Source of the DNA: Alphaproteobacteria bacterium
GTDB lineage: Bacteria; Pseudomonadota; Alphaproteobacteria; ATCC43930; CGMCC-115725
NCBI GenBank assembly: GCA_030040495.1
Contig: JASHTP010000424.1
Location: forward strand, 1-5,146
Reading direction: 5' to 3'
Length of the DNA: 5,146 nucleotides
Position numbers and translations under genes: made by a program. Numbering within the stretch: the first letter of the stretch is position 1; each line of letters begins with the position of its first letter. This document shows positions 1-4,341 of the stretch, one piece after another. The notes under the pieces were generated by a model, which did not search any database, had not been told where the DNA came from, and worked only from the letters and a program-made list of their open reading frames with translations.

Positions 1-11
1 GCGGCGTTCAT
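1..11 (-). CDS. Possible first codons of a leftward gene cut by the window edge
   Basis: An ATG on the minus strand at 11-9 opens a frame reading M-N-A before the window ends, so the product cannot be identified. It is proposed only because a reasonable minus-strand promoter-like pair lies about 35 bases upstream and pointing at it. A GAGGG sequence abuts the ATG directly, which is too close for a normal ribosome binding site, so the true start may lie further left. From knowledge of alphaproteobacterial gene order, transketolase (tkt) is often divergent from the DUF4164-zapA pair and would be the first guess. Nothing in these 11 bases proves it. Confidence 0.2.
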
Positions 12-44
12 CCCTCGCGATCCACCCCCGTCCGGCATGGCGGG

Positions 45-73
45 AGTATAAGCAACGCGCCTTTCCGTTGCAG
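45..73 (-). promoter_or_regulatory. Putative sigma-70-like promoter for a leftward gene
   Basis: Read on the minus strand, CTGCAA (73-68) and TATACT (50-45) are separated by 17 bases. The -10 element matches the TATAAT consensus at 5 of 6 positions and the -35 at 3 of 6. TATACT is one of few AT-rich hexamers in this GC-rich region. It would start transcription near position 38, giving a leader of about 27 bases to the ATG at 11. This is seen by eye only. Confidence 0.35.
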
Positions 74-97
74 CGGCCAAGCGGCGCCCGGCGACGA

Positions 98-127
98 TTG
101 ACGCCGCGTTGGCGGCGCGCGTAAGGT
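98..127 (+). promoter_or_regulatory. Putative promoter of the DUF4164-zapA operon
   Basis: TTGACG (98-103, 5 of 6 to the -35 consensus) is followed after 18 bases by TAAGGT (122-127, 3 of 6 to the -10 consensus). The strong -35 and weak -10 are common in alphaproteobacterial housekeeping promoters. A start near 134 would leave about 25 bases of leader before the ATG at 159. It would also place the alternative GTG at 126 inside the promoter, which argues against that codon as the start. Confidence 0.35.
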
Positions 128-158
128 GTGCACTTTGTTCATAAGCGCACCGGAGATC

Positions 159-371
159 ATGGCTAAGCTGGACGAGGCAGTGAAGCGCTTGGACCGGGCC
201 GTGGCGCGGCTCGAGAAGGCGTCGGACGGCGCCAGTTCGGGCGACGCGGCGCACGACGAAGCGCTCGCCCTTGCCAAGGCCGACTACGCCGCGCTGCTCG
301 AGACGACCGAGAGCGTCGCCGCGCGCCTCGACGCCGCGATCGCACGCCTCGATCGTGCGCTGGAGGGTTGA
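159..371 (+). CDS. Small coiled-coil protein, DUF4164-like, upstream of zapA
   Basis: This 70-residue protein is almost entirely helical and charged, with repeating leucine/alanine and Arg/Asp/Glu spacing (LDEAVKRLDRAVARLEKA near the start and VAARLDAAIARLDRALEG at the end). The pattern predicts a coiled coil with a short Gly/Ser/Ala break around residues 22-30. It has no signal peptide or membrane segment, so it should be cytoplasmic. Small proteins of this kind (DUF4164 family) sit directly upstream of zapA in many alphaproteobacteria, and their role is not established. A function linked to ZapA or FtsZ is only inferred from position. I chose the ATG at 159 because GGAG lies just before it at 152-155. 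An in-frame GTG at 126 would add 11 residues (MCTLFISAPEI) that do not fit the coiled coil and overlap the likely promoter. Its stop TGA (369-371) overlaps the zapA ATG by one base, suggesting coupled translation. Confidence 0.8.
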   Translation: MAKLDEAVKRLDRAVARLEKASDGASSGDAAHDEALALAKADYAALLETTESVAARLDAAIARLDRALEG

Positions 372-700
372 TGGCGCAAATCGTCGTCACCATCAATGGG
401 CGCAGCTACCCCGTCGCCTGCAACGAGGGCGAAGAGCGGCGCATCGAGGAGCTCGCGCGCTACGTCGATGGCAAGGTCAAGGGCTTTGCCCGCGAGCTCG
501 GGCAGATCGGCGAGGCCCGGCTCCTCGTCCTGGCGGCGCTGGTCCTCGCCGACGAGCTCGCCGACGCGCACACGACGCCGGGCCGGGAGAAACCCGGCAA
601 CGGCCTTGCCGCCGAGGACGAGCGGGTGGCCGCGGGCGTCGAAAATCTGGCGCAACGCATCGAAGCGATTGCGGCGCGGCTCGAAGCAGCCCACATTTAG
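371..700 (+). CDS. zapA: Cell division protein ZapA
   Basis: ZapA is a cytoplasmic dimer/tetramer that binds FtsZ, cross-links its protofilaments and stabilises the division ring. The 109-residue product has the family layout. A short beta-strand start (MAQIVVTINGRSYPVAC, residues 1-17) is followed by the signature segment EGEERRIEELARYVDGKV (19-36). A hydrophobic helix LLVLAALVLADELADA (51-66) then leads to a variable linker (67-82) and a C-terminal coiled coil (about 83-108) used for oligomerisation. The length is normal for the family. The start is ATG 371, preceded by GGAGG at 362-366 inside the end of the upstream gene. A TTG at 368 is in frame but would only add one residue. The gene forms an operon with the coiled-coil gene before it. 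Its last codons appear to contain the promoter of the 6S RNA gene that follows. Confidence 0.95.
   Translation: MAQIVVTINGRSYPVACNEGEERRIEELARYVDGKVKGFARELGQIGEARLLVLAALVLADELADAHTTPGREKPGNGLAAEDERVAAGVENLAQRIEAIAARLEAAHI
669..697 (+). promoter_or_regulatory. Putative promoter of 6S RNA inside the zapA 3' end
   Basis: TTGCGG (669-674) and CACATT (692-697) are separated by exactly 17 bases. Each matches the sigma-70 consensus at only about half its positions. Their placement predicts a transcription start about 7 bases downstream, at 704, which is where the closing helix of 6S RNA begins. The agreement of spacing and RNA 5' end is the main support, since the hexamers themselves are weak. Confidence 0.35.
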
Positions 701-703
701 GGC

Positions 704-867
704 GAGGATGGGGCTGCGCGGTGCGTCAGGCCGCATGAACCCCGGGGCCGATATCTACCTCTAGGGGGCTGTCCCTGCCGGAGCCCTGGTTTCGGCATAT
801 GGCTCCCACCTGCGTAAGCGGGCCACGAGGGTTAAGCAATGCCAACGGCCGAGGCGGCTCCATCCTC
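704..867 (+). ncRNA. ssrS: 6S RNA, alphaproteobacterial type
   Basis: 6S RNA mimics an open promoter, binds the housekeeping sigma-RNA polymerase holoenzyme and down-tunes transcription in stationary phase. The ends 704-717 and 854-867 form a continuous 14-bp helix (GAGGATGGGGCTGC with GCGGCTCCATCCTC, two G-U pairs), the closing stem of the family. An upper hairpin pairs GGAGCC (780-785) with GGCTCC (801-806). On the 3' side of the central region, CCTGC-GTAA-GCGGG (809-822) forms a small hairpin with a GNRA-type loop. The core segments GTGCGTCAGGCCGC, GGCCGATAT, TTTCGGCATATGGCTCCCAC and CACGAGGGTTAAGCAATGCC resemble alphaproteobacterial 6S RNAs as I remember them. The length (about 164 nt) and the position just after zapA also match. 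The exact ends are inferred from the helix. A pyrimidine-rich run (870-885) follows, but I see no clear rho-independent terminator. Confidence 0.9.
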
Positions 868-929
868 ACCTTCTTTCTTTCCCCCGCGGCGCGGGTGCGG
901 CGCCGGCTGACGGCAAGGACGGTTCGGGC

Positions 930-1766
930 ATGCGGTTCCTGCTCTGCGGCGACATCGTCGGCCGGTCCGGCCGCGAGGTGGTGATCGCCCATCTGCCGCG
1001 GCTGCGGCGCGACCTCGCGCTCGACTTCGTCGTCGCCAACGGCGAGAACGCCGCGCACGGCTTCGGCATCACCGACACGATCTGCGCCGAGCTCTACGCC
1101 GCCGGCGTCGATGTCATCACCACCGGCAACCATGTCTGGGACCGGCGCGAGATTATTCCCTATATCGGTGGCGATCCGCGGCTGCTGCGCCCGCTCAACT
1201 TTCCGCCGGGCACGCCGGGCGCGGGTCATGCCGTGCTGACGCGCGCCGACGGGCGCCGGCTGCTGGTGGTGAACGCCATGGCGCGGCTCTTCATGGACGC
1301 GATCGACGATCCCTTCGCCGGTCTCGACCGGCTGCTGGCCGAGCATCCGCTCGGCGAGGTCGATGCCGTGCTCGTCGATTTCCATGGTGAGGCGACGTCC
1401 GAGAAGATGTCGATGGGGCATTTCCTCGATGGCCGCGTCTCCGCCGTGATCGGCACGCACAGCCACGTGCCCACCGCCGATTGCCAGATCCTGCCGGGCG
1501 GCACCGCCTACATGACCGATGCCGGCATGTGTGGCGACTATGACAGCGTCATCGGCATGCAAAAGGAGAGCGCGGTGGCGCGCTTCGTGCGCAAGATGCC
1601 GGGCGACAGGCTGCAGGTCGCCGAGGGCGCCGCCACGCTTTGCGCTGCCTTCATCGAGACCGACGACGAGACCGGGCTCGCCCGCCGCATCGCGCCGCTG
1701 CGCCTCGGCGGCCGGCTGCAGCCGCATTGGCCGCTGGGCGAGAAGGCGGCGGCGACGGTTTCCTAG
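930..1766 (+). CDS. TIGR00282/YmdB family metallophosphoesterase
   Basis: The 278-residue product belongs to the YmdB (TIGR00282) calcineurin-like phosphoesterases. Characterised members hydrolyse cyclic nucleotides (2',3'-cNMP and 3',5'-cAMP) with a di-iron centre. In Bacillus YmdB influences biofilm and motility decisions, while the role in alphaproteobacteria is not settled. The metal-site motifs are intact: GD at residues 7-8 (D8), NGEN at 37-40 (E39, N40), GNHVWD at 66-71 (N67, H68), DFHGEATSEK at 150-159 (H152) and GTHSHVPTAD at 175-184 (H177, H179). No signal peptide is visible, so it is probably cytoplasmic, and its length is normal. The ATG at 930 begins directly with the family start MRFLLCGDIVG; a modest AAGGA lies 10 bases upstream. 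It lies 62 bases after 6S RNA and may be expressed by read-through. Its TAG stop shares the CTAG at 1763-1766 with the converging gene. Confidence 0.93.
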   Translation: MRFLLCGDIVGRSGREVVIAHLPRLRRDLALDFVVANGENAAHGFGITDTICAELYAAGVDVITTGNHVWDRREIIPYIGGDPRLLRPLNFPPGTPGAGHAVLTRADGRRLLVVNAMARLFMDAIDDPFAGLDRLLAEHPLGEVDAVLVDFHGEATSEKMSMGHFLDGRVSAVIGTHSHVPTADCQILPGGTAYMTDAGMCGDYDSVIGMQKESAVARFVRKMPGDRLQVAEGAATLCAAFIETDDETGLARRIAPLRLGGRLQPHWPLGEKAAATVS

Positions 1767-2728
1767 GCGGCCGCCCGGCGCGCCTCGAGCGCGCGGTAGA
1801 GCGGCTCGAGCCGGTGCTCGGCCAGCGCGCGGAACGCCTCGGGCAGCGCCGGGCGCTCCGACCGATCGCCGGTGAAGAGGCGCCGCGCTGGATCCTTGGA
1901 GTAGTAGCGCGCCTCTTCGCGGAGACGCGCGATGTCGCCGGCGTCGGGCGCGACGCCGATCGCCGGCGCGAGGCGCGTCCACACTGCCTCTGGCAGCTCG
2001 CGGTAGTCGACGGTCAGCAGATCGTCCGCGGCGGCGTGCGCCGCGGCGAGCAGCGCCGCCAGCACACGGGCACAGAAGGGGGCGGCGTCGAGCGGCGCCA
2101 GCTCCTCCGCGGGGACGGCGAAGAGACGCGCGGCCAGAAGGGGGGCGCGGCGCAGCTCGCTCCAGGCCGGCGGCTCCGCCAGCACGGAGGCCAGGATCTC
2201 GAGCGGGGCGCGCTGCACCCAGATCAGCTTCGCGCCGGGAAAGGCGCGGCGGAACAGATCGAGCCGGGCGACGTTCCAGCTCGACAGCTTCAGCACGTAA
2301 TGGCGCTCGTCGCCGAAGCGCCGGCGGCCCAGCGCGCGCACGACGAGGCGCAGCAGGCGCGCCGCCGCTTCCTCGTCGAGCGCAGCGGGATTGGCAAGCA
2401 GCAGCGTGTTGACCGGCCGCGGCTCGGCGATGACGAGCGCGCCCGGCAGGGCGGCGAGCAGCCGCGACACCAGGGTCGAGCCGCAGCGCGACAGGTGGAA
2501 GATCAGCGCCGCGGGATCGAGCGACGGCGCATGGTCGAGCGCTTCGAGCGCCGCGAGGTCGGTGCGGACGAGCCGCGCCGCGCTGCCGCCGGCCCAACGC
2601 TCGACGGTCTGGTCGAAGAACGGCTCGGCGAAGCGCAGGCCGGCGAGGTCGCCCCAGTCGACCGCGCCTCCCGGCGGCGCGAGGTCGAGCGCCACCGGCG
2701 TGAAGGTGGCAAGCTCGGCAAGATCCAT
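1763..2728 (-). CDS. Sulfotransferase family protein
   Basis: Sulfotransferases move a sulfuryl group from PAPS to a hydroxyl or amine. The 321-residue product has both PAPS-binding signatures. The 5'-phosphosulfate loop is in IFHLSRCGSTLVSRLL (residues 76-91, with R81, G83, S84 and T85). The 3'-phosphate site lies in LIWVQRAPLEILASVL (168-183), with the expected R173 and S181. A C-terminal segment YYSKDPARRLFTGDRSERP (275-293) looks like the cofactor/substrate lid of this bacterial subgroup. Residues 1-75 form an N-terminal extension with the motif WGDLAGLRFAEPFFDQT, which I do not recognise as a named domain. No signal peptide or membrane helix is seen, so the protein is likely cytoplasmic. 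It starts 9 bases after the stop of the oxygenase gene, indicating co-transcription. No good ribosome binding site precedes the ATG, so its translation may be coupled to the upstream gene. The substrate cannot be deduced. The acid-base catalytic residue is not assigned with confidence. Confidence 0.85.
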   Translation of the reverse strand: MDLAELATFTPVALDLAPPGGAVDWGDLAGLRFAEPFFDQTVERWAGGSAARLVRTDLAALEALDHAPSLDPAALIFHLSRCGSTLVSRLLAALPGALVIAEPRPVNTLLLANPAALDEEAAARLLRLVVRALGRRRFGDERHYVLKLSSWNVARLDLFRRAFPGAKLIWVQRAPLEILASVLAEPPAWSELRRAPLLAARLFAVPAEELAPLDAAPFCARVLAALLAAAHAAADDLLTVDYRELPEAVWTRLAPAIGVAPDAGDIARLREEARYYSKDPARRLFTGDRSERPALPEAFRALAEHRLEPLYRALEARRAAA

Positions 2729-2737
2729 GGCCGCCGC

Positions 2738-3922
2738 TTATTTTTCGGCGAGCGGGTAGAGCCGATCGGAGCCTTCGGCGTAGAGCGCCGAGCCCTCCTG
2801 CAGCAGCGCATTGTTGCGCTCGCGCTGCGCCGCCTCGGACTCGCCGTAGAGGAAGGGGACGAAGGCGTAGCGCTTGCCGCGCGTGATCGGCGTCACCTCG
2901 TGCAGCATTCCGCACGAGAACACGACGGCGCCGCCGACCGGCGGGCGATAGGTGCGCCGGCCGAACTCGGAGAAGATCAGGTCGCAGCCCTCATAGTCCC
3001 GGTTGAGATTGATCGAGACGGCGAAGCGCCGATGCACGGCGCCGGCATTTAGGTTGTCGCGGTGACGGAAGAAATGCCCGCGCTCGGCGGCGTCGTAACA
3101 CGACACCAGGTAGCGGTCCATGCGCGTCGCCGTGAAGCCGAAGAAGCGCTCCACCGCTGGCAGCAACCGGCGCACGATCTGCTCGCGCATGGTGTTGCGC
3201 AGCTGCGGATCGACGATGAGCAGATCGCGGCGGCTCTTCAGGCGATGGTCGACCACCGTCGCGGTCCTGCCGTTGCGATCGAGGAGGAATCCGGAATCCT
3301 CGCCGCCCATCGCCTCGTAGAGGCGGACGAGAAAATCGCAGAGATCGAAATCGAGGACGCGCGGCACGATCAGCGCTGGCGCCCAGAGCGGCACGCCCGC
3401 CGAATGGTCGACCGGCGGCAGGTCGCGCAGCAGCCCGCGCAGCGTGGCGGCATGTCCGGACGGATGATCCCAGCCGATGTCGGCGATGACGCGCTGCAGC
3501 GGATCGAGAACCAGCGTGCGCGGCGCCGCGTCGGCGCCGTAGCTCGCGCCGATCCGGCCGTCGTAATCGGCGACGAAAACCATCGCGGGACCGCTGATGG
3601 CGGCGAGCCGTTGCAGCGCCTCCGGCGGCGGCGGCGCGCTCAGCACGCCGTAGAACACGACGTGGTCCTCCGTGAAGAGGGGCGCCTCGCTCAGGATCTC
3701 GGCCAGCTCGCGCGCGGCGCGCGGCTCGGCGAGCGAACCGAGAAACGCCAGCACGACCCAGCGTCCGGCGTCGACATGGAGCGCGACCGACGCCCCGGTC
3801 ACCGTCCGCGCCTCGAACGGCGGCACGGGATCGCCCAGGCGAATTCGCGTCAACTCTCTGCTTTCGCTCAACATTGCAACCATCTCAAGTGTTTGCGGCG
3901 GTCCCCCCGCGCGTTCGATCAT
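2738..3922 (-). CDS. Redoxin-like domain fused to a 2-oxoglutarate/Fe(II) prolyl-hydroxylase-type oxygenase
   Basis: The product (394 residues from the first ATG) has two parts. Residues about 24-170 look like an AhpC/TSA or redoxin (thioredoxin-fold) domain: RLGDPVPPFEARTVTG (28-43), strand WVVLAFLGS (55-63), then VFVADYDGRIGASYG (115-129) and RTLVLDPLQRVI (135-146). There is no cysteine before residue 195, so the peroxidatic cysteine is missing and peroxidase activity is unlikely. Residues about 185-360 are a prolyl-4-hydroxylase-type double-stranded beta-helix. Its iron ligands are H287 and D289 (HRD) and H341 (MLHEVTP), and R351 in GKRYAFVPF is the likely 2-oxoglutarate anchor. It should hydroxylate an unknown protein or small molecule, using O2 and 2-oxoglutarate. 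The start is uncertain. ATG 3922 has no proper ribosome binding site, and ATG 3883 and ATG 3874 are in frame. I favour 3874, with GAG nine bases upstream, giving a start MLSESRELTRIRLG. The sulfotransferase follows 9 bases later in the same transcript. Confidence 0.87.
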   Translation of the reverse strand: MIERAGGPPQTLEMVAMLSESRELTRIRLGDPVPPFEARTVTGASVALHVDAGRWVVLAFLGSLAEPRAARELAEILSEAPLFTEDHVVFYGVLSAPPPPEALQRLAAISGPAMVFVADYDGRIGASYGADAAPRTLVLDPLQRVIADIGWDHPSGHAATLRGLLRDLPPVDHSAGVPLWAPALIVPRVLDFDLCDFLVRLYEAMGGEDSGFLLDRNGRTATVVDHRLKSRRDLLIVDPQLRNTMREQIVRRLLPAVERFFGFTATRMDRYLVSCYDAAERGHFFRHRDNLNAGAVHRRFAVSINLNRDYEGCDLIFSEFGRRTYRPPVGGAVVFSCGMLHEVTPITRGKRYAFVPFLYGESEAAQRERNNALLQEGSALYAEGSDRLYPLAEK

Positions 3923-4025
3923 CGGCGAGAATGGTTAATTTATCCTCTCTGGGGTCCCTGGAAGGGCCGCCGGGAGATCCCACATAGTCTTCCTGTCGGC
4001 ACCAACGGTCGAAGGCGGCACAGAA
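3923..4025. promoter_or_regulatory. Divergent intergenic region between the oxygenase operon and the small membrane protein gene
   Basis: This 103-base gap must carry the control signals of both divergent genes. Its clearest feature is an AT-rich patch, TTAATTTATC (3935-3944). Read leftward it offers -10-like hexamers GATAAA (3944-3939) or TAAATT (3942-3937), each 4 of 6 to consensus, without a convincing -35. Leftward transcription would then begin near 3931, leaving under ten bases before ATG 3922 and favouring the later in-frame starts. On the rightward side, GAAGG (4011-4015) is the probable ribosome binding site for the ATG at 4026. CATAGT (3983-3988) is a weak -10 candidate. No clear operator palindrome was seen. 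Confidence 0.4.
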
Positions 4026-4307
4026 ATGAGCGATCCATCCCCGACGACCAAGAGCAGCGCCCGATCGCAGCGCGTCCTGGCGGCGGTCGGCGCGGTCATC
4101 ATCCTCGCGCTGGCGGCCATCGGCATCTATACGTGGCGATCGCTCGGCGACATCGAGATGGATACGAGCGGCTATGTCGCGCTGGTGCTGGGCGTGCTCG
4201 GCACGGTCGGGCTGGGCGGCGGGTTGATGGCGCTGCTCTTCGCCAGCAATCGCTACGGCTACGACGACGAGGCCGGCGGCGTCAGGCGACGCGACAAGCG
4301 CGGCTGA
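4026..4307 (+). CDS. Small two-helix inner-membrane protein, function unknown
   Basis: I do not recognise this 93-residue protein. It has a Ser/Thr- and Lys/Arg-containing N-terminus (1-16), a hydrophobic helix at about 17-36 (VLAAVGAVIILALAAIGIYTW) and a short acidic loop SLGDIEMDTSG (39-49). A second glycine-rich hydrophobic helix follows at about 50-73 (VALVLGVLGTVGLGGGLMAL), then a charged tail ending RRRDKRG. Positive charges on both termini and negative charges in the loop predict a hairpin in the inner membrane with both ends in the cytoplasm. The first hydrophobic stretch could be misread as a signal peptide, but no cleavage motif is evident. A GAAGG ribosome binding site lies 10 bases before the ATG. 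The gene is alone on its strand and converges on the sensor kinase gene 34 bases away. It may be conserved in related alphaproteobacteria, which cannot be checked here. Confidence 0.75.
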   Translation: MSDPSPTTKSSARSQRVLAAVGAVIILALAAIGIYTWRSLGDIEMDTSGYVALVLGVLGTVGLGGGLMALLFASNRYGYDDEAGGVRRRDKRG

Positions 4308-4341
4308 CGCGCCGCGGCGCACGGCCTCGCCGATCCCTCCG
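4308..4341. other. Short convergent intergenic gap with a perfect 12-bp palindrome
   Basis: The 34 bases between the small membrane protein gene and the kinase gene contain GCGCCGCGGCGC (4309-4320), identical to its own reverse complement. In addition GCGTCAG (4279-4285) can pair with CTGACGC (4304-4310) over an 18-base loop that spans the stop codon. Neither structure is followed by a T-tract on either strand, so a rho-independent terminator is not supported. In such GC-rich DNA a palindrome of this kind can arise by chance. Confidence 0.3.

Noticed and set aside
126..158. GTG at 126 as the start of the coiled-coil gene
   Set aside because: It would lie inside the likely -10 region, lacks a ribosome binding site and adds residues unlike the rest of the protein. 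ATG 159 has GGAG just upstream.
883..895. CCCGC-GGC-GCGGG hairpin after 6S RNA as a terminator
   Set aside because: The stem is only 5 bp with a 3-base loop and is followed by TGCGGCG rather than a T-run. The pyrimidine run lies before it, not after.
726..2915. A 729-codon open frame on the minus strand across 6S RNA, the phosphoesterase and the sulfotransferase region
   Set aside because: It is antisense or out of frame to three well-supported genes, and its translation is Arg/Ala/Gly-rich low-complexity sequence with no domain. Long spurious frames are expected at this G+C content.
1640..3052. A 470-codon open frame on the plus strand
   Set aside because: It is the complement of the sulfotransferase and oxygenase genes, which carry clear catalytic motifs. 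The plus-strand product is Arg/Gln/Glu-rich with no recognisable fold.
3950..3970. CCCTGGAAGGG in the divergent region as an operator
   Set aside because: The inverted arms are only 4 bases long around a 3-base centre, too short to separate from chance.
4279..4320. 7-bp stem and 12-bp palindrome at the end of the small membrane protein gene as a bidirectional terminator
   Set aside because: No T-tract follows on either strand, the 18-base loop is large, and such GC palindromes are frequent by chance here.
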